A stretch of DNA of 64,000 nucleotides, from positions 21,400,824 through 21,464,823 of the forward strand of contig HG738138.1 in the NCBI GenBank assembly GCA_000499405.2, read 5' to 3'. The position numbers were made by a program, and so were the translations under genes. Below are positions 10,915 through 22,589 of this stretch, one piece after another. The notes beneath the pieces were generated by a model. The model saw nothing but the letters and a program-made list of their open reading frames with translations. It was not told the DNA's origin and did no database searches. Every line of letters starts with the position of its first letter. Within the stretch, counting starts at the first letter, position 1. This DNA comes from Onchocerca volvulus (taxonomy: Eukaryota; Nematoda; Chromadorea; Rhabditida; Onchocercidae).

Positions 10915-13266
10915 ATGGCAGCAGTTGATGGCATTGATATCACTCCTGAGAAGGTTACTTATAATTTGTTGGACTTTAATAACTGGTACTTCCATTCATT
11001 CATTAATCCTTCCAGACAATATCATTTAATAAAATATAATTAACTTGACGGGGTTACAAACACTCTTCAAATTCATTAACTTCATATTTCATTCACGTGT
11101 GACTAGGAAGTGATAGTTACTTTTCTTGTCTTATCAGACGTTATTTGTTTATTTTTCAGAATGGCGGTGTTTTGAAGAAAATTCTAGTGGAAGGAGTAGG
11201 GGAACATCACCCTTCGAAGGGTGATAGTGTTTATGTGCATTATGTAGGAACTCTTGAAAACGGCGAGCAATTCGATTCGAGCCGTGACCGTAGCGAACCA
11301 TTCAACTTTACATTGGGCAATGGACAGGTAATACATGCATTCTCTACGAAAGGAAATTTTATAATTTATTATCTTAGCGAAACATTTTTTGCTGCTATTC
11401 GCATAATTTCAGATTTGCTCATAATGACACAATATATGAATGAAAAATCATGTGTTACATTGTAGGTTATCAAAGGATGGGATCTTGGTGTTGCATCAAT
11501 GAAAAAGGGTGAAAAATGTGATCTCATTTGTCGAGCTGATTATGCCTACGGTGAAAATGGTAGTCCACCGAAGATTCCTGGTGGTGCTACACTTAAATTT
11601 GAAGTAATTAAAATTTGCATCAAATTCTTGATTTACATATGTTCCAACATATTGTGTAAATGATATCAATAAAAGAATTCATTTATTTTTTAGATTGAAT
11701 TACTGAGCTGGCAAGGTGAAGACATTTCACCAGATCGAGATGGTACAATCACCCGGTCAATTATTGTGGAGGGTGAGAAATACTCTAGTCCAACCGAAGG
11801 TTCAACTGTTAAAGGTTAGTTTTGTTCATCTACATTTTCTAGGCATTAAATTTGTTTAACATTTTCCAGATTACCTTTGCAAATAATGGTGTTTCCCTCG
11901 AAAGGGACTTTGTGTTATTTGCTGAAGGGATCATTGGAAATGGATGAAGTCGGCATTTGTTTCAGTATGTGCTATTGGTTCGTACAATGGTCGAGTGTTC
12001 TACGACAAGGAAGTCAATTTCATTTTGGGCGAAGGTTCCGAAGTAGGTGTCTACTGTACTTTACAATTGAAATTTATCTCTTTTTTTCCATTTATTCATG
12101 CAAATGATGATAGTAGGCCGAGGATAAGCATTTAACTATCATGCAGTGATCAGAACCCTCAAAGCGATATACTGATGCTTTTTATTGGCAACCAAATTAT
12201 CATGTGCAGTAAGCATGAATTTATATATATATATTCCTATAAGTTCATAAGTATATTCAGGTGGGTTTGCCAGAAGGCGTCGACCGTGCTCTTCGTCGAT
12301 TCAACAAAGGCGAAAAGTCTACAATTCATCTCAAAGGAAGCCGTTTCACGTTTGGTACTGCTCCGCCCCCAGAGTATAATTTGCCGCCTCATGCTGAAAT
12401 TGATTTCACGCGCATTATCGAATTGCTGGAATATGAAAAACCTACGGAAGATGAAGCTAAAAGCAGACGGGATGCACTGTTGCTTGCCGGTTACCTCAAC
12501 AGGTTCTTGCGTTCCGATTCATTTATTTAGCGATCTCTTAATAATATTTAGATTCTAAGAAATTTATATTTAATATCTTTTGAACTAATTACAACTTATA
12601 TTTTGCTTTTTTTTTGATTTAGCGCTCTCGTTTACTCAAAGCAGAATGAGACAGTGGAATGTATAAAAAACTGCGACAAGGCGCTTGAAGTTGATCCGAA
12701 GTGTGTGAAAGCATTGTATCGGAAGGCCTTGGTAATTCTTTTAAATAAGATTTTATGCCAAATGTTATTTTCATGCTTTTCTTTCGATTGTTTCACTTGG
12801 AATAAATTCACATAAAATTTTGGTTTTCAAGATATTTCCTTTTATTTCAGGCACTTCAAGAGCAAAACGATGTTGATGAAGCAATTATTGAGTATAAAAA
12901 AGTGCTTGAATACGAGCCGGACAATAAGGTCTCTATCTACAGTGCACAGTGGTTTCATCAATTGTAAATTCTCTTTCATATCGCATCATCATAATCCACA
13001 AGTTTTAGGCAGCGGCAGCGCAAATATTGGCATGCAAGAAAAAGTTGGCACAGATTCGTGAGAAAGAGAAAAAGCGATATAAAGGAATGTTTGAAAAATT
13101 TGCTGCTAAAGAAAAGGTTTGCATTCAACTAGAATTTTGGAAAAAATTTTTAAAAAATTCTCTCTGGAGTAGATTGTAGTACAGCCTATTTCAGATTGAA
13201 GTGAATGAAGATGCGGAGTCAACACCAATGGAAACTTCGAGCCCGAAATCGGAAATGGTGAATTGA
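10915..13266 (+). CDS. fkb-6: FKBP-type peptidyl-prolyl isomerase with two FKBP domains and a shortened TPR
   Basis: Ten exons join in phase: 10915-10953, 11160-11327, 11466-11603, 11694-11814, 11966-12042, 12261-12502, 12623-12731, 12851-12928, 13009-13116 and 13195-13266, giving 383 aa. Domain 1 (about residues 22-118) carries the FK506-pocket residues ([39 protein letters not shown]), so it should be an active cis-trans prolyl isomerase. Domain 2 (about 133-231) has [13 protein letters not shown] and [13 protein letters not shown] and lacks the pocket, as is usual. TPR repeats follow ([21 protein letters not shown], then the repeat ending VLEYEPDNK). In the family these dock the Hsp90 C-terminus. 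The basic helix ([11 protein letters not shown]) matches FKBP51/52. Oddity: EIDFT at about residue 230 runs straight into [10 protein letters not shown], skipping the usual linker and most of TPR1. A trans-splice acceptor (TTCTTTTCAG) precedes the ATG by 24 bases. Confidence 0.95.
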
Positions 13267-15214
13267 GAAGTAATGGAATTATTGATTTTTATTGTTGATT
13301 TGATTTATTTCAATGCGTCCCTTGAATTTTGAAGATATTTGTTTATTTGTCAAAATTATTGACTACTGTTCAGTTTTTTATTCGGAAGTGTCAAATGTTC
13401 TTGTTTTGCGTCGATAGAACAATTTTTCGTTTGCGCTGCATAAGAGAGTTTCACGGAAAAGTTATAGATGAAGTAGAAATACTTTAAGATAATGTGCAGG
13501 CTTGGAATTGATGTTTTCATGCAGATTTATTGTGTCATTTATGGTATCGGATTATTATGATATGCATTATTATGCGTTTGTCTTTTTTTTTTTTTTTTTT
13601 AAGCTCAAAGCACTCACTCGTGCTTGGTTTATGCTTTTTCTTCATGTTATTTTCATTCTTTCTTAAAACTTGTCAATTCATTCCCTTAAAACTTGTCCTT
13701 GGTTTGTCTGAGTCGTCATCATAGTAATAAAAACTTTACCGACATGATTATCTTATTCTTCCGCGGTTATAAAAACATTTCCATATTTCGAATAGCTAAA
13801 TTCGTCCAAGCAATAATTTGAATCCAGATTTTTATATTTGATACAAAATTAAAATAGCATATAATCGGCTTCATTCTGCTATTGCTCACCTATTTTTAGA
13901 AAAGTCGAGATTGGCTATGGAGTTTTTAGCTGAAACTATAGGATTTGTCTATACCTCAATCAGTACAAGAATTGTTTTTGTCGTTGTATTTTTGGAAGCC
14001 GGATTCGGAGATTTCAGGCTTTTTTGATCACATGAAACAGAATATATTACAATCCGATATGTAGAAGTATGCGGATTTGAATCTCTTTCGTACTTGTTTC
14101 CAAGTTTGAAATTTCTGCAATCATAAGTGCCTAACCTCTAAATTTAATCTTGGCTTTCCGTTCAGAGAGATGATACGGTTGCGCAGAAATCTTAAAAATG
14201 TAGTTATAAAACGGATTTCATTCTTAGCTAAGATTGAAATTTATTTTTCTCAAGACAGTAGTCTAATTTTGTTTTTCACCAAATAAATGGAATCCAAAGT
14301 GACCATTTTGAAACATTTTAACGTATTTTTTTGAAATACTTTCCTGCACATTCTTGAAGAGCATCAAAGTTCGACGCATAGTAAGCAACCATTGGTTCTG
14401 AGAGTACATTTCGTTTTGGTTCTGAAAATACATTTCATTTAATTATCATCATATTAGTGACCTTCTAATTTGGTCAAATATTTATCGATGCAAAAATGAT
14501 GTTCTGCAACTGATCAATCAATTCCTATAATGCCTCATGTGACTGTCCATCTTCTGGTCAATTTCTTATTCAGTCTCCAATATCTAATCAATTCTTCAAT
14601 CCATTCATTTCACTGTTTTTTTAAATCTTTGTTGCGGTAGTTATATCAAGAAAACATCAAAAATGTTTCTTTTTTGAAAATTCAATTTCAAAAAAAAAAA
14701 TCGAGGATCCCTGAGGAGAAAGAACAATTTTGACTTTTTATAGCTAATACTTCATTAATGTCTGTCTATCACCGCTTATTCTTAATATCCTTTTAAATCC
14801 TAAACCTCTTTTTAAGGATCATTTAATTAATACTCTTTATAGATATCTTTAAATTCTGCAGCTACAAAAACAACATTCTTGGAACAGAATGCTAAAACAA
14901 TAGCAGCAAAAAACAACAGTGAAATAGAAATTGATCAGACTAACATGAAACCTTTCCTTTTAAAATGCAATCATTATTTTACAGGTTACGCTGTAGATAA
15001 AGCATACCGAAGTTTTACAGCATAAATACAGTTTCACCATCGCTATAGAACTCTCAATTATCCGATAATGATATGTTTCAGTGAGCCGAAAAGTCTGAGT
15101 AACACTTTGAATATATTTCTATATAAACAGCCTGGATATTAAACAGAAAATGCTGCACTTTAACGAAATAATGCACCTGTTTCCTTTCAAAAACTACTCT
15201 ACTCATTAAAGATA
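13267..15214. other. Intergenic, no gene seen
   Basis: Nearly 2 kb between the FKBP stop and the retrotransposon LTR. It contains the FKBP 3' UTR (an AATAAA lies near 13725), a poly-T tract near 13582-13600, and only short scattered frames. I see no splice-consistent exons on either strand. Confidence 0.5.
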
Positions 15215-15640
15215 TGTTGTTAAGAATGGAATCGCAGTCGTTCTCTAAATCCAGAAATTATAGCAATAACAGTAATCAGTAATTGAAGTTATTTATCTAG
15301 TTTCGATAAAACTAAATTTTAAGCCTGACTTTCATAAACAAGTCTTTAATTTTCCGATCTGCTAATCAAACTTTTGACCTTAGTGCTATAGTAAACATGT
15401 TGTAAACAAGCTCCCACTATATAAAGAGTTAGAATCATCCATTTAGGACAGGGGACTCTCAAAGAAGGCTGGAGTAGTGCGCTGTGATTGAGCAACATCG
15501 AAGAACATCCTAGCAGTCGATTTCGCTCTTGATATTCCCTAATTGCTTCATAATCTAGACGAAGAATAAATCTTCTGTCAATCAATAAAATCTTTATTAC
15601 AACTGTTTTCTGTGCCAATCGTCAAAAAACTTCTACGACA
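15215..15640 (+). repeat. Putative 5' LTR of the BEL/Pao remnant
   Basis: Starts with TGTTGTTAAG and ends in TACGACA, the TG..CA ends expected of an LTR. Inside are a TATA box (TATATAAAG, 15418-15426) and two polyadenylation signals (AATAAA at 15565 and 15584), in promoter-then-polyA order. The boundary cannot be proven because no second LTR is in the window. Confidence 0.5.
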
Positions 15641-15648
15641 ATAATTTT

Positions 15649-15666
15649 TGGTGTCACGATCTGGGA
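15649..15666 (+). other. Putative retroelement primer-binding site
   Basis: TGGTGTCACGATCTGGGA begins with TGG, as expected for pairing with a tRNA 3' CCA end, and lies eight bases after the putative LTR and just before the gag-like region. The tRNA was not identified. Confidence 0.45.
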
Positions 15667-16790
15667 TGTCTGCGAGTCTAATTAAAAATGCGCAACTGAT
15701 AAAAGAAAAACTGAAAAAAGCTTCTCAATGAAATCAAAAAAATGAAAAAAAATTATCTAACGCTTCCAGATAAACATTTGCCAGAAGAACTACATCAATA
15801 ATATCTGGCCAAGAAAAGAATAATGCGTCTCAAACTGCACATCGATCTCTCGAATCAACCACAAGAAATGATTGGAATAAATATTCAGGAAATCGTAATC
15901 CCGCGAAGAAGAAAGAAAGTAAATATGCGGTGTGATCGAGAATAAAGATAGCTTATAACTAATAAATGAAGAGAAGTTGTTTTAACTTTAACTATATACA
16001 AGAATGATCTGACTTAATATTTCATTCCTAAGCCAAAACTATATAAATAAAGAGCTAATTTGTCAGCAAGAATCATTCACTACTAAAAAGGCGCTTTAAA
16101 ATGAGTTATATTCCATATAAAGGAATGATCGGGAATGGAAATTAATCATCGAAGCGATCAAAAGAGTACTTCAACGGTAGAACTATAGATGAAAAGCTAG
16201 AACATTCCAGCATCAAAATTATTATTGGAAGTAGATTGCCCAACTGGATATTAGATGAAGTGTATCAACAAAAAAAAAGAATAAGAAGAATCATGGTCGA
16301 TTATTAAGCTCCAACAATTTCTGGGAGAAATAGTTCAACGAACGAAATGACTAGAAATCAAGTCTTTAGTAGTAGAAAGAAATCAGTGCAGTTTAAGCCA
16401 GAACTTTAATCTCATATAGCTCTAGAGAAGAAATTTCCGCTTTAATAGCAATCAAGCAGTTCAAAACAAATGGTCTTAAATTAACCATAAATTTAAAAAA
16501 AACTCCGAAGATTGTAAAAAAAGTTTTTGTAATAAAGATTATGAGCATAATGAATTTCGAGCCTATCATATCCTCAGACAAGTTTGTCTTACCTGTCTTT
16601 GATCAAGACATACGACAAATCATGGCAACAAAGGGAAACGTTTATATTTCCACTGCAAAGATCCTCAAAATATTGCATTATATTATGCTAAATATGCGGA
16701 TAACATACAATGTCTAGACCAATCAAAGAAAAAAGTGAATTCAACAGTTCAATAATTGAACGCAAGGAACAACAAGGTATGGAAGTTTTA

Positions 16791-17211
16791 CTCTTAAAAA
16801 AATCTCTTCAAATATTAAATTGTCAATTAGCAGCAGATTTAAATAAATTCCAGCTTGACGCTGGAATGATAGTATGTTGAAATTCCTTAAATTCATCTGT
16901 CATCATGTCACTGACTCGGATACGAAAGATGTTGTTTTGCTTTTAAATTACTATTATACTTTATACTGGCAATCATACGGTAAGTACAATCAGTAGCTAT
17001 AACTTTTGGAGTTTTGGTACTTTTTTTTGGAGAATATCTTCATGTATGATGAGAGGAATAATGATCAGTATCACTGCTAATACATTGTTCTGACAAAACC
17101 ATGCTGAGATGCATTTAGAAGATTCTGATATGTCTGGGAATGGTAAAACAATCGAAGTTTCAGATAGTTCATCATCGTGTATTCCCATTCGATGGGAACT
17201 TGTAGCTCTGT
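16791..17211. other. Short intergenic stretch between retroelement remnant and Ly6 gene
   Basis: Includes the presumptive 3' UTR of the leftward Ly6 gene. A few in-frame fragments near 16790-16870 could still be gag-derived. Nothing else is seen. Confidence 0.4.
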
Positions 17212-18424
17212 TCATACTGTAGCTTTGATCAGGAAAATGGAAAGTATCATTAACACTGTAACTTTTCTCAAATCGTAATTTACATTATTCGCACCATTGC
17301 ATTTGTTAGTACTGCAACAGCAAACTAGACCCAAGTGCTCATCTGTCCCGCATTTATCCATCTTGAATCCTTTGCATAACGAATATTCCATGTCTGTCTT
17401 ATCACAGCCCCGTAGCTGAAATAAGTTAACAGATAACGGAATGTTTACAGAACAGTTCATATCAGATATCAGAAAAACCAACAGATTACGGTATGCATCG
17501 TAACTATGCGGCAGCGACAATATGACTGCAATATTTATCTAGTATCTTGCTATATAGTATATTCTAAAATCATTGTGAAAGAATGGTCGTATTTAAAAAC
17601 ACCGAGACTTATTCAAGTTATCACTTCGAGAACAACTTATCATTTCGAGAACTTACCACTTCACCTGAAAGAGTAATTTGCTTATAGCAGACTGAACTTC
17701 CGGAACATTTCTGGACATTTAGTGTTGTGATACCAGAATAACATAGCAATTGTTTGAAATTTTTTGCTGTATTTACCATATTTTTATCTTGCTCTCTCTC
17801 CTCCCCCTCTATATCTTTCCCTTCCATCTTCTTCCTTTGCTCTCCCACTATTTCGTTCGTTCCTTCACCTTCTGTTGATTCCTCACTTTTGTCCGAATGC
17901 ATTATCGGTTCTCCGGGTTCTTCGAAATGTGCTATCGGTTTTCCGCTCTCTTCCCAGTGTATGGCCGGTTTTCTGCCTTCATTCAAAAACACTATCGGTT
18001 TTCTGTTTTCTATCTCATACACTATCGATCTGTTTGTTTCCACGTGCGATGTTGTTCTCTCGCTTATTGATCCATCATGCATCGTCGACTTCTGGTTTGT
18101 TCCCCCGCTCATTACTGGTCCAGGCATCGTTGATTTCCGGTTTGTTCCCCCATTCATTTCTGGGGATTCATCATGCACCGTTGATTTCCGGTTTGTTTCC
18201 CCGCCCACTACCGGTTCACTCATTGCTGATTTCCGGTCCGTTGCTTTGCGTAGTATTTGCATTTCTTTTGTCTGCTTGGATGCTGTTGATTTTTGATTAA
18301 TTTCCATATTCAGCTTTGCTTTTCCATTTATTGTCGGTTTCCCTGTTACTGTTCCTCCGGTTTCTCCTTCCACAATTGGTGCTACGTATAATAATACGAC
18401 AATTGCTGCAGTCAGTAAAATCAT
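17212..18424 (-). CDS. Ly6/three-finger domain protein with long repeat-built stalk, probable GPI anchor
   Basis: Two exons, 17657-18424 and 17212-17415, give 323 aa. The ATG at 18424 follows a TCGATTTTAG acceptor by 13 bases and opens a signal peptide (MILLTAAIVVLLYVAPIVEG); the open frame extends upstream without another ATG. Residues about 20-220 are hydrophilic, disordered and built from imperfect repeats: TNRKST/TNQKST units first, then units like GRKPAIHWEESGKPIAHFEE. The C-terminal domain has ten cysteines (about 228, 240, 246, 260, 270, 278, 288-290, 295) and ends in VCCCSTNKCN, the CC....CN signature of Ly6/uPAR and activin-receptor-type extracellular domains. A hydrophobic tail (VTVLMILSIFLIKATV) fits a GPI signal. 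A surface or secreted role is inferred; the ligand is unknown. The domain is split at the same place as in the gene at 21.9 kb. Confidence 0.85.
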
Positions 18425-19919
18425 CACAGTTTTAATCCTAAAATCGACATGAGTCACACCATTTTTCCGACTAAAGAACGAATTCAAGTTAAGTTCAAGT
18501 CAAAAATTTGCTTAACATAAGCGAATTCAATCATGAATTATGTTAGTATTAATAATTACTTCCATTTCTCGATTGACCATTGGTCATTTACATTTGTGAT
18601 CATCCCATTACTAACTTTAAGAAAAATACCTTTTCATCACAGTTATTCCAATATTTGGCTATGTTATATATAAATGCTGAAAAATTATACAGAATTTGAT
18701 TCGAAATCTATGGACATATCATCTATTTTTAAGGAGCTAACTGTTGAAAATTACCATCTCTTCCAATTCACCACTTACCATGGATTATTTTAGCCATCAT
18801 ATGTCTTCGAATCTAATTTTCATCTCAGTTTAAAAAAATCTCTGTCAATTAAAGGAATTCAAGTGACGGTATTATGGTTAACAAATTTCTGTCCAGACCC
18901 TCACCTGACGAGCACTCCGCGAATAAAAAAAGTTTCTGGAAATAAAATAAGAAATGTTGCTAATCGAACAAAATTCTTTCTTATATATACTCTTTTTTTT
19001 TTAAAAACAATTTAGCGAAATGAAGCAGTTTTTTGTATATGCAAAATTAATATAAACGCTATGAAAAATATAATGATCTGCTTTTTACTCTCAAATTTCA
19101 TCTATTTCTTATCTTTTTTTCTTTTTTTTTTTTTTTTGATTTTCGTTGAATTTTTGTTCAAAAAATTTCTTTTGCAAATTAATTTTCCGGTAATGAGATC
19201 TGGAGAAATGATTTAGAAAGTGACGCAAATCGACTTTTCTCTCAAATTTTAATTCTTCTTAATTTATATATCATCTTCTCTTTGGCCTATTAATTAATTA
19301 TGAAACGGAAGTTTTAACTGAGGACATGTAGCTTTCGCTGTGTATGAGATGTCATTCTCGTCACATATGCATTAAAAGAGATTGTACAGGAAAACTGTAA
19401 TTTATTTATGTGATTTTAAGTATAAATGAGTTAATTTCTGATTTTAAAACTGAGATATACTTTCTGGCAGTGCATGACTTTTCAAATCCACATGCAGAAT
19501 TCAAAAAGTTTATTTTGCAACTTTAACTCAGTTTTGACTCGCGGATTCATTCGTTTTCCTTCATTCAAATTAATCCCACGTCCATTTCTTCACTCACATT
19601 TGTTTGCGTTCATAATTGGCATATGATCGGCATATTACAATAAATAAAGGAATCTATCACTATCAGTCAATGTAAACCGAAGCAATTAAGATGAAGTAAT
19701 GCATGCTTATCTTTTCGAATACAATACATCATGATTTCTTGTGCGACAACATACCTGTCTTTTGATGTACCTTTATTCACATCTCTCTCTCTCTTCCATC
19801 GTTTCAAAATCCAAATTCGATACTTCTTTCGTAATAAAAAGTTGTTAACTTTATTAAGAAATTAAGTAATTGAATGAAATTGACCGTAAATTAAATTAAC
19901 CCAGTAATGACGCTTTCTA
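18425..19919. other. Intergenic, no gene seen
   Basis: About 1.5 kb upstream of the stalked Ly6 gene and therefore its likely promoter side. It contains a poly-T tract near 19120-19138 and a CT-rich run near 19783-19798. No splice-consistent exon was found on either strand. Confidence 0.45.
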
Positions 19920-20253
19920 TCATTTCGTGAGCTATCTTCTAATAATTTATACACGCTAACTACTCGTAATTTGTTGCCCATCACATCCGATTATGTCAAG
20001 GAATTATGATAATTCCAACAAGAATTGCAAAAGAAACCTTAAAGTTCTGTTTTTTTAAAAACAGTTTAGAAACTAACAAAAATCCATTTGGCATTACTTG
20101 CTTGTAGCAAAATTCGATATTCGAATCGTACAGAGTTCTAACTTTGTTATTCACATCTGAGTAACAATAAATTGCCATTAAAATTGGAGTATACCATTGC
20201 CATACAATAATTGCCAATCCAGGAATTTCGGAAAAAGGCTGGAAGTTGGACAA
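19920..20253 (-). pseudogene. Decayed Ly6-like gene fragment
   Basis: The minus strand has an open stretch that matches the first exon of the two neighbouring Ly6 genes: hydrophobic lead, then AIYCYSDVNNKVRTLYDSNI and EFCYKQ followed by a GTAATG donor. The second domain cysteine of the family is a tyrosine here (LYDSN where the neighbour has QKCSGS). About 190 bases further on, GCDGQQITSS and a stop stand where the second exon would begin (compare RGCDKTD and RYCDGTG), with no usable acceptor and no CCC..CN end. I read this as a third family member lost to mutation. A short diverged functional gene with unseen exons is less likely. Confidence 0.45.
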
Positions 20254-21881
20254 TTATGATATCAAAAAGTATGAAGTATGACAGCCCCAAACCTTATTTT
20301 TGTTTCCTTCTGCATACACAATCCTAATCAAATCACTCCATCTATTAAATGTGACTCATACCTCTTCATTTTTCATGTAAAATGTGTTCATTACATTAAT
20401 TCCAGTGGAAATGATACTTATGTATAAGGTATTTGAGTATCAGACGTTCGGTTTTCACATTTTCTCAATTTTAAACTTCAGTATTTTTATACTTCGTCAT
20501 CAAAGCATTTGTCATGTATAGTCAGTTTTATTGCTTTTTCCAAAAAAAGCTCAGTTTAAGGATTATTGATCCGATATAAATTAAAATTCACTCTATATTA
20601 TATTACCATGCGTTAAATGACTGCGGTACACCACCAGTTTTTGAAATTTAATTCGTAAAATCATGAACAAACATAAAAAAAAATAAACAGCCTTAATCCA
20701 CCAACAATACGAATAATTTGAACATAAAATGGAGATAGGATAGGCACGAAATCGAAAATCCGATAAATTTAAACAACAAATAGAAAACTGACGACGAAAG
20801 TTGAAAAAAAAAGTATTTGTATCAATGTTTTATGCTAATTGTAAATACATTATGAAAAGTCACTATATTAAGCAATAAACTTATAATAATTCAAATCAGA
20901 ATGATTTATAGTTAGCCTATATAAGTGAAAAGTATATGTTGAGTAAAAATTTAATTCGATATCATTTGCATAAAATTTTGCTTTTTTTATTGTCCACTAA
21001 CTTTCCCTCACCATTATGGACTAGTCAACTTGTGTTACCATCTTCGATCTGCTACCTGAAATTCATTGGAATTCGAAAATTTCTACCTTTAAGCTTCCAG
21101 TAGCTGCCATCGTACCACGAATTTCAGACCTTTACATTATACTGAAAAAATAATAAAACAAGAAATATAAAAATGTTAGCTAAGCACAAGAATTAAAGCT
21201 TTTATGAGAAGGACAAGTGATTCGTTAAGAATAGTGTGTAAGAAATTTCATAAAGTATAAAAACTTCAGGGAAAAAAGCTTAAAAAATTATATTTCTAAA
21301 CAAAAATCTAGAATTTTGAAAAATCATTATTTGCTCAAAAATTTGGACCGATTAAAAAGATTTTAAATCCCGAATTTTCACAAACTGTATTACACAACCA
21401 TTCGCTTAACTAAAAATTGTTATATGCTTGATCAAAAATTAATGTTTTTGCATTTTGAATTCTATCATAAGTCCTATCAAAGTTTCCTGACTCGTTGGTC
21501 ATAAGATGAATCAAATTTCAGATTGAATTTCCAGCAATTAAACACAATTCATTTCAATTCAATGATGACCAGCTTTTTTAGCCGCCACATAGGAACAAGG
21601 ACTAATGCATAACAAAAGCCATATGACATCTATGAATTACTTATTTCTAACAGTGCAAATTTTTATCCTGTAATTATTCAGAAAGTAGAAGATGTATCTA
21701 GTCTCAAAACTTATTTATGATTTCACTGAATAAAATATACAAAACTATAAGTTGACAATAGCATATTCATTTGCTCCAAATCGAGAAACTGACTGAAAGT
21801 TAAGTTTTTCGCGATTTCAACATAGAGTTTTATACAAAGGCTATTAATGTCAAAAATAATTTGTAACATTAAAAAATTATA
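20254..21881. other. Intergenic between Ly6 copies, no gene seen
   Basis: AT-rich sequence. Short open patches near 21005-21120 contain no cysteine pattern like the Ly6 family and lack consistent splice sites. Confidence 0.45.
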
Positions 21882-22589
21882 TCAAAATATTATTTTCGGC
21901 AGTAAAAAAGCCAGTGTTTGTAGAAGAAACTTGGATATGAAAATAGATTGAGCAGAATTGCAGAGGTTACTGGAACAGCAGCATATGTGACCCAAGTTAG
22001 GAATTATTTCACACGTTTCATATATACGATACGTTTGACAGATAGATGATCCTCCAGTACCATCACAATACCTTGCCTGAAGAAATTCTTATCTTCGATT
22101 TTTGAAACAATTCATACCATACCAAAAGTTTTAAATTTCACCAATAGTTTATTTCAAATTGGACTAAATTAATTAAAATAACAGTAGAAAGCAAAAGATA
22201 AAAGCTTTCATTACGATTTTTGAATCATTTCTTCTTGTCTACATAATAAAAGAATAATTTACCGGTGAAATTCAAACAATTTGAGAAAGTAACCTTAAGA
22301 TAATCTTGGCAAGTATACTGACAATGTTTTAATTTGTTAAAATCGTTGATTGATTTGTAGATTTATCGGTTGGAATAAAAACTGTTTCACTAATCAAACA
22401 CTGATGAAAGTATTCAAAAATTCAGAAAAATAAAATGAACTGGATAAATACCGTATCAAAACCAAGTGTGTGTTTGATACAGTTGATGCTCGGACATTCA
22501 ATAATCTGTAGTTGATTGCCTGAATAACATTGAATAGCTTCAGCGGTTGATAATGTCGATAAAATTAGTAATAATATGCAAACTGTCAT
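21882..22589 (-). CDS. Short Ly6/three-finger protein, secreted or GPI-anchored
   Basis: Two exons, 22452-22589 and 21882-22076, give 110 aa. An ideal trans-splice acceptor (GATTTTTTAG) lies two bases before the ATG. Signal peptide MTVCILLLILSTLSTAEA is followed by a single domain with ten cysteines (about 21, 32, 37, 50, 59, 68, 78-80, 85) ending ICCCSSNLCN, the CC....CN signature of Ly6/activin-receptor-like folds. The last 20 or so residues are hydrophobic (FLLQTLAFLLPKIIF), fitting a GPI-attachment tail. Cysteine spacing and intron position match the stalked gene at 17.2-18.4 kb, so the two are duplicates. This copy has no stalk. Function is unknown; a cell-surface modulator is inferred from the fold only. 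Confidence 0.85.

Larger units (their letters stand above)
15215..16790 (+). mobile_element. Decayed BEL/Pao LTR retrotransposon, 5' part only
   Basis: Left to right there is a putative 5' LTR, a primer-binding-like site and a gag region broken by many stops and frame changes. Near 15670 MSASLIKNAQLIKEKLKKAS resembles the start of a Pao gag. At about 15770-15890 and 16110-16400 there are helical gag segments including SRLPNWILDEVYQQ. At about 16525-16700 lies a degenerate double zinc-knuckle region: FCNKDYEHNEF, CLTC followed by a stop, then HTTNHGNKGKRLYFHCKD, in which several cysteines and histidines of the usual pattern are replaced. No protease, reverse transcriptase or integrase follows, and no 3' LTR is in the window, so it is a dead 5' fragment. 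Coordinates are approximate. Confidence 0.65.

Noticed and set aside
11870..11945. Open stretch in FKBP intron 4 reading [14 protein letters not shown], loosely like an alternative version of the next exon
   Set aside because: It follows a good acceptor but is in the wrong phase for the preceding exon and runs into a stop; exon 11966-12042 fits both phase and family.
12175..12558. 127-codon plus-strand frame over FKBP exon 6
   Set aside because: Shadow frame of the real exon, which has clear FKBP and TPR homology in another frame.
17754..18300. Two plus-strand frames of about 180 codons
   Set aside because: They are antisense shadows of the repeat-rich stalk of the minus-strand Ly6 gene; the repeats keep all frames open.
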